DNA of 64,000 nucleotides from Phytohabitans houttuyneae (GTDB taxonomy: Bacteria > Actinomycetota > Actinomycetes > Mycobacteriales > Micromonosporaceae). The stretch is taken from contig NZ_BLPF01000001.1 in the NCBI RefSeq assembly GCF_011764425.1, forward strand, positions 1,045,001 to 1,109,000. Direction: 5' to 3'. The position numbers and the translations under genes are program-made. The notes beneath the pieces are model-generated. The model made no database searches. It worked only from the letters and a program-made list of their open reading frames with translations, and was not told where the DNA came from. Of this stretch, positions 53,970 through 62,598 are shown one piece after another (the first letter of the stretch is position 1; the number at the start of each line of letters is the position of its first letter).

Positions 53970-54519
53970 ACGGCCGGCCGGCACGGTCACGCCGCCGCTG
54001 GCCAGCGACCAGCGGCTGCTGCGCACCGCGTTCGCGGCGTTCGCGACCGGGGTGACGGTGGTGACCGTCGGCGGCCAGCAGCCGCACGGGATGACGGCGA
54101 ACTCGTTCACGTCGGTCTCCCTCGACCCGCCGCTCGTGCTTGTCTGCGTCGACCGCGACGCGGTCATGCACGAGCGGCTGGGCCAGGCCGGCGGGTTCGC
54201 GGTGTCGGTGCTGTCCGCGCACCAGGACGGGATCGCCCGCCACTTCGCCGACCGGACGCGCCGCCGCGGCCTCGCGGGCTTCGAAGGCGTCGCCTGGTCG
54301 CCCGGCCCGCGCAGCGGCGCACCGCTGATCGACGGCGCGATCGTGTGGCTCGAATGTGGACTGTGGCGCATGTACGAGGCCGGCGACCACTCCATCTTCA
54401 TCGGCCAGGTGCGCGCGGTGTGCCGCCACGACCAGGAGGCCGCCCTGCTCTTCTTCGACGGCCGCTTCGACCGCCTCCCCGCCGACCGGACCCGCTCACC
54501 CTTCTGGCGCGTCCTCTGA
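53962..54519 (+). CDS. Flavin reductase (E6-like)
   Basis: 185 residues of the HpaC/SgcE6 family: FAAFATGVTVVTVGG, GMTANSFTSVSLDPPLVLVCV (flavin-binding), FAVSVLSAHQDGIARHFAD and GDHSIFIGQVRAV. It reduces FAD or FMN with NAD(P)H and would supply reduced flavin to monooxygenases or the halogenase at 2805-4082. GTG 53962 lies within the thioesterase end. Converges on and overlaps the exporter by 24 nt. Confidence 0.92.
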   Translation: MPERPAGTVTPPLASDQRLLRTAFAAFATGVTVVTVGGQQPHGMTANSFTSVSLDPPLVLVCVDRDAVMHERLGQAGGFAVSVLSAHQDGIARHFADRTRRRGLAGFEGVAWSPGPRSGAPLIDGAIVWLECGLWRMYEAGDHSIFIGQVRAVCRHDQEAALLFFDGRFDRLPADRTRSPFWRVL

Positions 54520-55980
54520 ACGCCCGGTCGCATGCCGCGCCGAGCCGGCGTAGCCGGGCACCCGTGGCGGACCGGCGGGTGCGGCGATCCGCTGCCGCGC
54601 GCGGGGCGGGAGCAGCGCGCCGGCGACCGCGCCGGCCAGGGTGAGCGCCGACGCGCAGGCGAGCGCCACCGCGTACCCGTCGGTGAAGGCGCGCGGTGAC
54701 GCGTAGCCGCCGGCGGCCGCGAAGGCCGCGCCCAGGATCGCGATGCCGAACGCCCCACCCAGCTGGCGGGTCGTGCTGAACGTCCCGGACGCGCGCCCGA
54801 TGTCCGGTGGCGCGACCCGGCTGACCACCGCCATCGTGGCCGCCGGTACCGCGAGCGAGAAACCGAGGCCGCCGAGGGCCATCGGCACCACCATCGACAG
54901 GTACCCGGCTTCTGGGTCGGCAAGCAGCGCGAGCCAGCCCATGCCGGCGGTCATCAGCAGGTTGCCGGCGACGATCAGCGGCCGCTCGCCGATGCGGTCC
55001 GCGAGCGCGCCCGCCCGCGGCGCGATCAGAAACGGCACGATCCCCCACGGCAGCAGCCGCAGCCCCGCCTCCAGCGGGCCGGCGCCGAGCGCGACCTGGT
55101 GCAGCTGCGCGGTGAAGAAGATCGCGCCGGTGAGCGCGGCGTTGAGGAAGAAGATCACGGCGTTCCCGGCCGAGAACGCGCGCGACCGGAACAGCCGCAG
55201 CGGCAGCATCGGCGCCTTCGCGCGCAACGCCCACGCCACGAACGCCACCCCCAGCACCGCGCCGGCCGCGAGCGCCGTGAGGGTCTCCGCGCTCCCCCAG
55301 CCGGCCGTGCCGGCGCGGACCAGGCCCCAGGTCAGGCCGAAGGCCGCGCCCGCCGCCAGGGCGAGGCCGGGCAGGTCGAGCGCCGCCGCCGGGCCGCGGC
55401 TCTCCGCGACCCGGGTGAGCACCAGGGGTACCGCGAGCAGCCCGACCGGCACGTTAAGCCAGAAGATCCACTGCCAGGTGGCCGCCTCGGTGACCGCGCC
55501 GCCCAGCACCGGCCCGAGGATCGCGGCGAGCCCGGTGACGCTGCCGTAGATGCCGGTCGCCCAGCCCCGCCGCTCCGGCGGGAAGGCGCCGTTGAGCAGC
55601 GCCAGCGCGAGCGGCATGATCATGGCGGCGGCGGCGCCCTGCACCGTGCGGGCGGCGACAAGCGTGCCCACGCCGGTGGCCAGCGCGCAGGCGGCCGAGG
55701 CCACCGCGAAGAGCGCGAGGCCGGCGGCGAACATCCGGACCCGCCCGTACCGGTCGCCCAGCGCCGCGCCGGTCATCAGCAGCACCGCGAAGCTGAGCGT
55801 GTACGCGTTGACCGTCCACTCCAGGTCGGCCAGGGAGGCGCCCAGGTCACGCTGGATGGCGCTCAGCGCGGTCGCCACCACCAGCATGTCGAGCACCACG
55901 ATGAACGACGCCAGCGCGCTCAGCGCGAGCGTCCAGCGCTGCGCGGGCGTGGCCCGCCACCGCTCCTGCGAGATCGTCAT
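54496..55980 (-). CDS. DHA2-family drug:H+ antiporter (MFS)
   Basis: 494 residues, about 14 helices. D1-type motif VLDMLVVATALSAIQRDL, motif A ALGDRYGRVRMF and motif C GLAAILGPVLGG. EmrB/QacA type. Its position next to the core operon suggests product export and self-protection. It has a basic, Pro-rich C-terminal tail. No terminator between it and the flavin reductase; the ends overlap. Confidence 0.92.
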   Translation of the reverse strand: MTISQERWRATPAQRWTLALSALASFIVVLDMLVVATALSAIQRDLGASLADLEWTVNAYTLSFAVLLMTGAALGDRYGRVRMFAAGLALFAVASAACALATGVGTLVAARTVQGAAAAMIMPLALALLNGAFPPERRGWATGIYGSVTGLAAILGPVLGGAVTEAATWQWIFWLNVPVGLLAVPLVLTRVAESRGPAAALDLPGLALAAGAAFGLTWGLVRAGTAGWGSAETLTALAAGAVLGVAFVAWALRAKAPMLPLRLFRSRAFSAGNAVIFFLNAALTGAIFFTAQLHQVALGAGPLEAGLRLLPWGIVPFLIAPRAGALADRIGERPLIVAGNLLMTAGMGWLALLADPEAGYLSMVVPMALGGLGFSLAVPAATMAVVSRVAPPDIGRASGTFSTTRQLGGAFGIAILGAAFAAAGGYASPRAFTDGYAVALACASALTLAGAVAGALLPPRARQRIAAPAGPPRVPGYAGSARHATGRSEDAPEG

Positions 55981-56066
55981 ACCTGTGCCGACACGCGGCG
56001 GGTCGGAAAGTGGGCGCCCACTTCGCGCCGCCCGCCGTGTCTACATTTCTGGAGGGGGTGATCTCG

Positions 56067-57059
56067 GTGACGGACGTGCTGGTCCGCGCGCGGGCGGGTG
56101 ACGGCGAGGCCTTCCGGGAGCTGGTCGAGCCGTACCGGCGCGAGCTGCAGGTGCACTGCTACCGGATGCTCGGCTCGGTGCAGGACGCCGAGGACCTGCT
56201 GCAGGAGACGCTGCTGGCCGCGTGGCGAGGGCTGGGCGGCTTCGCCGGGCGCTCGACGCTGCGCACCTGGCTGTACCGGATCGCCACCAACCGCTGCCTC
56301 AACGCGCTCCGCGCCGGCGACCGGCGCATCCGGGAGGCGCAGCCGCGCATCGAGGTCGACCTGCCCCAGCCGACGCTGTGGGCGGAGCCGTCCTGGCTCG
56401 AGCCGTACCCCGACGCGCTGCTCGACGGCGTACCGGACACCGCGCCCGGGCCGGACGCCCGCTACGAGCGCAAGGAGGCGATCTCGCTCGCGTTCGTGGC
56501 GGCGATGCAGTCGCTGCCGCCCCGGCAGCGGGCGGTGCTCGTGCTCCGGGACGTGCTCGGCTTCCGGGCCAGCGAGGTCGCCGAGACGCTCGGTACCACC
56601 GAGGACTCCGTGACGAGTGCGCTCAAGCGGGCCCGCGCCGCGCTCGCCACCGCGTTGCCGGCACCCTCCGGCCTCCCGGACGACCAGCGGGAACGGGAGG
56701 TGGCCGCCCGCTTCGCCGAGGCGTTCGAGGGCGGCGACGTGGACGCGATCGTCGGGATGCTCACCGACGACGCGTGGCTGCGGATGCCGCCGCTGCCGCT
56801 GGAGTACCAGGGCCACGCGGCCATCCACGAGCTGCTGCGCACCGTCGCGTTCCGCGGCATCCGCCGGTACCGGCTGGTACCCACCCGGGCGAACGGGCAG
56901 CCCGCGTTCGGCTCGTACCTCTACGACGCGCACTCGCCCACCGGCCGGGCGCACGGCCTGCTCGTGGTGACCGTGGCCGGCGACCGCGTGTCCGAGTTCA
57001 CCCGATTTGTCAACAACAGCCTGCTGGGCCGCTTCGGGCTGCCGCGGACCCTGCCGTGA
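56067..57059 (+). CDS. ECF-type sigma factor with SnoaL-like C-terminal domain
   Basis: 330 residues. Sigma region 2: YRMLGSVQDAEDLLQETLLA and TWLYRIATNRCLNAL. Region 4: LPPRQRAVLVLRDVLGF and EVAETLGTTEDSVTSALKRAR. The C-terminal 120 residues (FAEAFEGGDVDAIVGMLTDDA) form a SnoaL/NTF2-like domain that often controls activity in place of an anti-sigma factor. GTG 56067 has GGAGGGG 9 nt upstream; GTG 56058 is the alternative. Confidence 0.9.
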   Translation: MTDVLVRARAGDGEAFRELVEPYRRELQVHCYRMLGSVQDAEDLLQETLLAAWRGLGGFAGRSTLRTWLYRIATNRCLNALRAGDRRIREAQPRIEVDLPQPTLWAEPSWLEPYPDALLDGVPDTAPGPDARYERKEAISLAFVAAMQSLPPRQRAVLVLRDVLGFRASEVAETLGTTEDSVTSALKRARAALATALPAPSGLPDDQREREVAARFAEAFEGGDVDAIVGMLTDDAWLRMPPLPLEYQGHAAIHELLRTVAFRGIRRYRLVPTRANGQPAFGSYLYDAHSPTGRAHGLLVVTVAGDRVSEFTRFVNNSLLGRFGLPRTLP

Positions 57060-57062
57060 GCG

Positions 57063-57084
57063 CTTGTCCAGTTCTTGTCCAGTG
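57063..57084. repeat. Tandem 11-bp repeat after the sigma gene
   Basis: CTTGTCCAGTT is followed directly by CTTGTCCAGTG. The 282-bp gap to the ankyrin gene has no other clear element. Confidence 0.5.
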
Positions 57085-57341
57085 GCGTGGTCCAGGATGG
57101 CCGCCATGAGTGACAGCTGAGCGTTCACTCACCGGAAGGCTCCGGCGGCCTGTGGGGCGCCGCCGGAGCCCGGGCGCCGGCGGTCCGCGGTCGCCCGCCG
57201 GACGGGACCCCGGCGGGCGGCCCGGGCGTCTATCCTCGGTCGGTCTTGGCGCTCCCCGGCGGCACGGTCGGGGGCGCCGCAACGGGGGCGACACGGGGGA
57301 GGCGACGGGGCTTGACCGGCGGCGAGGGCGGCTGGGCGCGG

Positions 57342-58283
57342 ATGGGCTACCGGTCCTGGGGAGACCTCACGCAGGTGCGCGCCCGGCTCGCCGCCGGCGC
57401 CGACCCCGAGGCGGAGCTGGGGAGCCGCTGGCGGCCGCTGCACCTGGCGGCCGAGTGGGGCACCGCCGAGGTCGTGGCAGCGCTCATCGCGGCCGGCGCC
57501 GACGTGGAGGCCGACCACGAGGGGCGCAGTCCACTGTGGATCGCCGTGCAGGCGGGCCAGGCCGGCAGCGCCCGCGCCCTCGCCGCCGCCGGTGCCGACC
57601 CGTGGCGGCCGATGATGGCCGGCTGGTCGCCGGGGCGGCTGAGCCTGGCCGGCCGCACGCCCGACCTCTTCGACCGCCCACCCGGCGCGCCCGGCCTCAC
57701 CGATGCCGAGCGCGCGGCGGCCGCGGAGGGGCACCGCCTCGTCGACGCGATCGGCACGCCGCACTACGACGGCCTGAGCCTGTGCTGCGCGGCCGGCATC
57801 GACGCGACCGAGGCGGTGCGCCGCCTGGACGCCGCCGAGGTGCCCGGCGACCCCGACGAGCTCGTCCGGCGGCTGAGCGACGACCCGATGGGCGAGGAGA
57901 CGCTGCTCACGGTCGGCGTCACGGACGTCGAGGGCGGCTGCGTGGTGACCCAGCCCTGGGCGTACGGCGCGGCCACCCCCGTCGTGTGCCGCCGGCTGTC
58001 GGAGGGCACGTTCAGCTACGGCATGTACGCCAACCCGAAGAGCGGCAACCAGGGCCGGGCCACCCGCGACGGCGAGGTGGTGGCCTGGGACCTGCACCCG
58101 GGCGGCGGCTGGTCGAGCGCGGACGACACGGCCGGCGAGATCCTGCACACGTTCCTGTACCGGTTTCGCGCGCTGGCCTCCTGCTGCGCCCACGCGGGGC
58201 TGCGGCTCACCGACGCCCGCCCGATCGTCGGCCCGCCCGACCGCTGGGTCCGCCTCCCGCCGGGCGACTACTGGGCGCGCTGA
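57342..58283 (+). CDS. Ankyrin-repeat protein
   Basis: 313 residues. Two or three ankyrin repeats at the start: RPLHLAAEWGTAEVVAALIAAGADVEA and SPLWIAVQAGQAGSARALAAAGADP (only pieces such as PLHLAAEWGTAEVV are diagnostic). The rest is a non-repeat domain of unknown function ending RLPPGDYWAR. ATG 57342 is the first Met before the repeats; upstream TTG starts (57313, 57246) are possible as no ribosome site is clear. Protein-protein interaction role likely; unrelated to the cluster as far as seen. Confidence 0.75.
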   Translation: MGYRSWGDLTQVRARLAAGADPEAELGSRWRPLHLAAEWGTAEVVAALIAAGADVEADHEGRSPLWIAVQAGQAGSARALAAAGADPWRPMMAGWSPGRLSLAGRTPDLFDRPPGAPGLTDAERAAAAEGHRLVDAIGTPHYDGLSLCCAAGIDATEAVRRLDAAEVPGDPDELVRRLSDDPMGEETLLTVGVTDVEGGCVVTQPWAYGAATPVVCRRLSEGTFSYGMYANPKSGNQGRATRDGEVVAWDLHPGGGWSSADDTAGEILHTFLYRFRALASCCAHAGLRLTDARPIVGPPDRWVRLPPGDYWAR

Positions 58284-58286
58284 CCT

Positions 58287-59144
58287 TCAGGCCGCGAGCG
58301 AAAAGCGCGCCGCGAGGGCGTTCAGCTGCTTGCGCCGGCCGGCCGGGTCCTCGGCCGTGGCGCCGACGACGAGCTGGGTCACGCCCTCGGCAGCGAGCGC
58401 CTCGACCCGCTCCGGGGTGACGTCGACGGAGGCCCAGCGGGTGTACTCCAGCGCCGCCGGGTCGCGCCCCGCCTCGGCCGCCTCGGCGCGGGCGAGGTCG
58501 AGCTGGGCACGGCGCTCGTCCGGGGCGATCAGGCCGCCGGGAAACCAGCCGTCGCCACGGCTGCCCGCCCGCCGGGCGGCCGCGCGGCTCGACCCTCCGA
58601 TGTGGATCGGCAGGTGCCGCACGCCGTACGGCTTGGGGTAGCAGGTCAGCTCCGCGAAGTCGAAGAACTCGCCGTGGTGGCTCACCCCCTCCTCGCCGCC
58701 GCCCCACAGCAGGCGGAGCACGTCGATCGCCTCGTCGGCGCGGCGGCCGCGGGTGGCGAAGTCGACGCCGGTCGCCCGCGCCTCGCCGGGCAGCGTGCCG
58801 ATGCCCACGGTGAGCAGCCGCATCCGCCCCCGCGACAGCACGTCGATGGTGGCCAGGCGCTTGGCGAGCACGACCGGGTGGTGGTACGGCAGCAGCAGCA
58901 CCCCGGTGCCGAGCAGGATCCGCGAGGTGGCGGCCGCCACGAAGGCGAGCGTGTCGAGCGGGTCGGGGCTTTCCAGCGCGGGCGGGATCGGCATCTCGCC
59001 GATGGCGGCGCCCGGGTAGAGCGCGATGTGCTCGGGCAGGTAGATGGCCTCGAAGCCGGCCTCCTCCGCGTCCCGCGCGTAGCCGACAAGCGTCTGCGGG
59101 TCCATGCCGTGGTACGCCGGGCTGTAGCTGACCGCGAACCTCAA
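58287..59144 (-). CDS. LLM-class F420-dependent oxidoreductase
   Basis: 285 residues, luciferase-like TIM barrel. FAVSYSPAYHGMDPQTLVGYA is the N-terminal part; AEEAGFEAIYLPEH, TGVLLLPYHHPVVLAKRLA, RMRLLTVGIG and LPIHIGGSSRAAARR are F420 LLM signatures. TTG 59144 overlaps the MerR stop (TTGA), so the two are coupled and MerR probably controls it. Substrate unknown. Confidence 0.9.
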   Translation of the reverse strand: MRFAVSYSPAYHGMDPQTLVGYARDAEEAGFEAIYLPEHIALYPGAAIGEMPIPPALESPDPLDTLAFVAAATSRILLGTGVLLLPYHHPVVLAKRLATIDVLSRGRMRLLTVGIGTLPGEARATGVDFATRGRRADEAIDVLRLLWGGGEEGVSHHGEFFDFAELTCYPKPYGVRHLPIHIGGSSRAAARRAGSRGDGWFPGGLIAPDERRAQLDLARAEAAEAGRDPAALEYTRWASVDVTPERVEALAAEGVTQLVVGATAEDPAGRRKQLNALAARFSLAA

Positions 59145-59488
59145 CGCGCCCCGCCCAGCTGCTCCCGGAGCTGGCCACGGACGGCTTCGAGCCGCTCGAT
59201 GTACGCCTCCACCTCGGCGAGCTTGCGCCGCAGCACGCTCACCGAGTCGGGGCAGACGTCGCCGCTGGGGTTGCCGGCCCGCAGGCACGCCACGAACGGG
59301 CGGATCTCATCCAGCGCGAACCCGGTGGCGAGCAGCGCGCGGATCTCGCGCACGACCCGCAGCTCCGCCTCGTCGTAGTCGCGGTAGCCGTTGGCCGCGC
59401 GCCGCGGGCGCACCAGCCCGTGCGCCTCGTAGTAGCGCAGCGCCCGCGTCGTGGTGCCGGCCTGCCCCGCCAGCTCGCCAATCCGCAT
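59141..59488 (-). CDS. MerR-family transcriptional regulator
   Basis: 115 residues. MRIGELAGQAGTTTRALRYY and GLVRPRRAANGYRDYDE form the winged helix; a coiled coil follows (LRRKLAEVEAYIERLEAVRG). The two Cys (ACLRAG, DVCPDS) are 16 or so residues apart, not a classical metal site. An inverted repeat typical of MerR promoters lies just upstream. Confidence 0.92.
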   Translation of the reverse strand: MRIGELAGQAGTTTRALRYYEAHGLVRPRRAANGYRDYDEAELRVVREIRALLATGFALDEIRPFVACLRAGNPSGDVCPDSVSVLRRKLAEVEAYIERLEAVRGQLREQLGGAR

Positions 59489-59502
59489 GCGCCAACGCTA
59501 AA

Positions 59503-59522
59503 CCTTGCCGCCGGCGTCAAGG
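59503..59522 (-). promoter_or_regulatory. MerR-type operator
   Basis: CCTTG and CAAGG with a 10-nt spacer, 14 nt upstream of ATG 59488. On the minus strand it contains TTGACG, a possible -35. Confidence 0.5.
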
Positions 59523-59546
59523 CAAGCACCGCACGACCCCCTCCCC

Positions 59547-59596
59547 GTTGATCAGGGAGTTGGTGGGCGTGGCGCGGCATCAACTCCCTGATCAAC
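59547..59596 (-). terminator. 16-bp hairpin after the response regulator
   Basis: GTTGATCAGGGAGTTG and its exact complement surround an 18-nt loop, 20 nt past the response regulator stop. Confidence 0.65.
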
Positions 59597-59616
59597 CGCA
59601 CGGGGCGCGCGGGAGG

Positions 59617-60219
59617 CTAGATCCAGCCTTGCTCCCACGCGTGGTGGGCGGCGGCGTGGCGGCTCGTGACACCGAGCTTGGTGATCGCCGACGAAAGGTA
59701 GTTGCGGACGGTCCCGGGTGCGAGGTGCACCTCGGCGGCGATCTGCTGTACCGAGGCGCCGGTGCGGGAGGCGCGCAGCACCTCCAGCTCGCGCTCGCTC
59801 AACGGGCAGGCGCCCTCGGTGAGGGCCGAGGCGGCGATCTCCGGGTCCACGTACCGCCGGCCGGCCGCGACGTCCCGGATGATCTCGGCGAGCCGGGTGG
59901 CCTCGGTGGTCTTCGGCACGAAGCCGCTCACCCCCGCGGCCAGCGCCCGGCGCAGCACCGCCGGACGGGCGTGGCGGGTGACCAGCACCACGCGGGTGGG
60001 CAGCGCGGCCCGTATCTCGCCGGCCGCGCGCAGGCCGTCGGTGGGCGGCATCTCCAGGTCGAGTACCGCGATGTCCGGCCGGTGTTCCAGCGCCAACGCC
60101 ACCGCGCCGGTCGACGTCGACGCCTCGGCCACGACCTCGATGTCGTCTTCCAGGCCGAGCAGCGCGCCGAGCGCCCCGCGCAGGAGGTCCTCGTCGTCGG
60201 CGAGCAGGACGCGGATCAC
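59617..60219 (-). CDS. NarL/LuxR-family response regulator
   Basis: 200 residues. Receiver domain with DDED acid pocket, phosphorylated Asp in AVLDLEMPP, and Lys in FVPKTTE. C-terminal LuxR HTH: LSERELEVLRASRTGASVQQIA, VRNYLSSAITKLG. DesR-like. GTG 60219 overlaps the kinase stop. The palindrome at 61463-61478 is a candidate target. Confidence 0.93.
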   Translation of the reverse strand: MIRVLLADDEDLLRGALGALLGLEDDIEVVAEASTSTGAVALALEHRPDIAVLDLEMPPTDGLRAAGEIRAALPTRVVLVTRHARPAVLRRALAAGVSGFVPKTTEATRLAEIIRDVAAGRRYVDPEIAASALTEGACPLSERELEVLRASRTGASVQQIAAEVHLAPGTVRNYLSSAITKLGVTSRHAAAHHAWEQGWI

Positions 60220-61438
60220 GGCAGCGCCACCGGCAGGGTCGCGGCGACCTCGAAGCGGTCACCGTCGTGCCGCCAGGTCAGGTCGCCGCCGGCAGCCTCC
60301 AGCCGCTCGGCGAGCGTCGACAGCCCCGTGCCCGCGCGATCCGCGGGCGGTGCCGCGCCGTCGTTGCTCACGAGCAGGCGGGCCCGGCCGCCATCCACGC
60401 GGTACGCGACGTCGGCGCGGGCGGCGCGGCTGTGGCGCAGCACGTTCGTGGTGGCCTCGCGCACGACAAGCCCGAGAAGGTGGCGGCCGGCGGTGGACAG
60501 GCCGGCCGGCGCGGGCGCGACGTCCATGCGCGCGTCGATGTCCGCGGCGGCGAGCACCCGGGTCGCGTTGGCGATCTCGTCCTCCAGCGTCGTGCGCCGC
60601 AGCCCCTGCACCAGCTCCCGCGTCTCCCGCAGCGCGTCCGCCGCGAGCCGCCGCACCTCGCGCATCTCACCGGCCGCGCGTGCCGGGTTGGCCTCGGCGA
60701 GCCGTGCGGCGAGCTCGCTCTTCAGCGCGATGACCTGGAGGTGGTGGCCCTGGATGTCGTGCAGGTCGCCGGCGAAGCGCAGCCGCTCGTCCTTGACCGC
60801 CAGCTCGGCCGAAAGCCGCCGCGCGGCGTGCAGGCGGCTGGCGACGTCCCACGCCCAGAGCGGCCCGAGCACGGTCCACCCGGCGAAGAGGACGAGGCCC
60901 GCGGGGAAGAGTGCCGCGTAGAGCTCGCCGCCGTCTCCCGCGGCCCGCGCCACGACCGGTCCGGGTACGGCCGCCGCCGCGCTCGCCGCGCCCAGCAGCC
61001 ACCACTGCCCGCGCACCGGCAGGAAGGTCGCGGCGATGGCGACGACGACCGAGGGTGCGAGGGCCCAGCGCCCGTACTCGCCGGACCCGAGCTCGACCGC
61101 GCCCAGCACCGCCGCGCCCGCCGCCCCGGCGACCAGCCAACCGGTCGGCGGGCGACCTGGCCCCTCGGCCGGCCAACCGGTCGGCGGGCGACCTGGCCCT
61201 CGGCCGGCCAACCGGTCGGCGGGTGGCCGGGCGCCGTGCCGAGCCGGCGGTGGAGCAGCGCGACGCTCGCCGCGACGGTGACGGCCAGCGCCGCCCCGCC
61301 GAGGGCCCGCGCCCACGCCGGCGCGTCACCGGCCACGAGCCAGCCGGCGGCGAAGAGGACGAGCACGGTCACGACCGCGCCGGTCAGCGTCCACCACGTG
61401 TACCGGCGCAGGCTCGCCAAGCCCGTCGCGTCCGCCAC
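60216..61438 (-). CDS. Sensor histidine kinase (DesK-like, frameshifted)
   Basis: About 407 residues. N-terminal helices WWTLTGAVVTVLVLFAAGWL and ALAVTVAASVALLH are in one frame; the kinase part is in another. The join is a tandem PPTGWPAEGPGR repeat, where one 36-bp copy has lost a C at 61197-61199; restoring it gives one open protein. The HisKA_3 phosphoacceptor lies in RFAGDLHDIQGHHLQ; ATPase boxes VREATTNVLRH, LLVSNDG and GTGLSTLAERLEAAGG. GTG 61438 chosen; ATG 61465 also possible but overlaps the operator. Confidence 0.85.
61137..61223. repeat. 36-bp tandem repeat within the kinase gene
   Basis: Copies at 61137-61172 (36 nt) and 61173-61207 (35 nt, one C short), and a partial third at 61208-61223. 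In frame it encodes PPTGWPAEGPGR units between the membrane helices. Confidence 0.8.
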
Positions 61439-61462
61439 GCCGCCATTGTCGCAGGCCGGCCG

Positions 61463-61478
61463 CATGACATGTGTCATG
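61463..61478. promoter_or_regulatory. LuxR-type operator in the divergent promoter
   Basis: CATGACA and TGTCATG with a 2-nt spacer, between the kinase gene (minus) and the gene at 61580 (plus). Typical of NarL/DesR-type sites, so autoregulation by the two-component system is likely. Confidence 0.5.
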
Positions 61479-61539
61479 AGATCACGTGTGGATTAAGCAC
61501 TGGTGTTCCCGGTCGATGTCCTCCAGTATGGACGACGGG

Positions 61540-61554
61540 TACCCCCACCGGGTA
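61540..61554. promoter_or_regulatory. TACCC-N5-GGGTA inverted repeat
   Basis: Lies 25 nt upstream of GTG 61580. Its shape recalls CsoR-type copper operators; no CsoR gene is in the window. Confidence 0.3.
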
Positions 61555-61579
61555 TCCGTATCCCGAAGGAGACACTCCC

Positions 61580-62008
61580 GTGAAACGCTTCCTCTGGCAC
61601 TACGTGGAAATGATCATTGCGATGGTCGTGGGCATGCTCGTGCTGGGCCTCGCCCGCGCCGGGCTGCTCGGCCTGCTCGACGTCGAGCTTTCCAGCCAGA
61701 CGCAGCCCGAGACCGCAGCCCTGCTCATGGCCTTCGACATGTCCGTGGGCATGGTGGTCTGGATGCGGTACCGCGGCCACGGCTGGGCCGGCACGATGGA
61801 GATGGTGGCGGTGATGTTCGCGCCGGTGGTGCTGCTCGCGCCGTTTACGCTCACCGGCCTCATGTCCGGCCACGCGCTGATGATGGTCATGCACATCGCG
61901 ATGCTGCCGCTCATGCTCGCCGTCATGCTCCGCCGCCGGGACGAGTACACGCACGGCCACAAGGACCACGGCCAGCAGGAGCGCGCGCACGAGGAGGTGG
62001 CCCGGTGA
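61580..62008 (+). CDS. Met/His-rich four-helix membrane protein
   Basis: 142 residues. Helices VEMIIAMVVGMLVLGLA, LMAFDMSVGMVVWMRY, MEMVAVMFAPVVLLAPF and LMMVMHIAMLPLMLAVML are unusually Met-rich, and the tail HGHKDHGQQERAHEE is His-rich. This composition suggests metal (copper) handling, but no family is certain. AAGGAG precedes GTG 61580. Its stop overlaps the next gene (GTGA). Confidence 0.75.
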   Translation: MKRFLWHYVEMIIAMVVGMLVLGLARAGLLGLLDVELSSQTQPETAALLMAFDMSVGMVVWMRYRGHGWAGTMEMVAVMFAPVVLLAPFTLTGLMSGHALMMVMHIAMLPLMLAVMLRRRDEYTHGHKDHGQQERAHEEVAR

Positions 62009-62585
62009 CCGGCGCGACGGTACCGGCCGAGCGCGGCACCCCGTACCGGATGGTCCGCGCTCTGGCCCGGCGGTGGCCGACCGCCCTCGGCATCCTCACG
62101 GCCGTCGTGACCCTGGGCGGCGGCACCGTGGCCGCCCAGGTCAGCGGCCTCGGCGAGACGCTGCTCTTCCTCCCCTGATCTACCTGGTCGCGGCGCGCAG
62201 CGGCCGGCGCGGCCTCGCGTGGCCGGCGCTGGGCGTGACGTTCGCGCTGCTCATCGCCCTGCGCGCGGTGGATGTCCCGGTGGTCGCGGTCGTGGTGCCG
62301 CTCGCGGCGGCGGCCCTCGCCTGGAGCGTCATCGGGCACGTGCCGCACCCCACCACCGTGCGCGTACAGGCGCTCGGCATGGTCGCCTTCGGCGGGCTCG
62401 GGCTGGCGGCACTGGCCGTCGACCCCGACCTCGGGCTCTACCTCGTCGCGGCCGGGTGGTTCTTCCACGGCGTGTGGGACTTCGTGCACCTCAGGCTCGA
62501 CCGCGCGGTGTCCCGCTCGTACGCGGAGTGGTGCGGCGTCCTCGACGTGCTGACCGCGGGCCAGCTCCTGCTGCTGGCGTGGTGA
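62005..62585 (+). CDS. Membrane protein of unknown function (frameshifted)
   Basis: About 193 residues with six or so helices. The first frame ends GETLLFLP at the C run 62172-62175; LIYLVAARSGRRGLAW continues in the next frame to HGVWDFVHLRLDR and LLLLAW. One missing C restores it. The WxFHGVWDxxH stretch looks conserved. GTG 62005 is coupled to the Met-rich membrane protein. Confidence 0.72.
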
Positions 62586-62598
62586 CGTGGCCGGGCCG

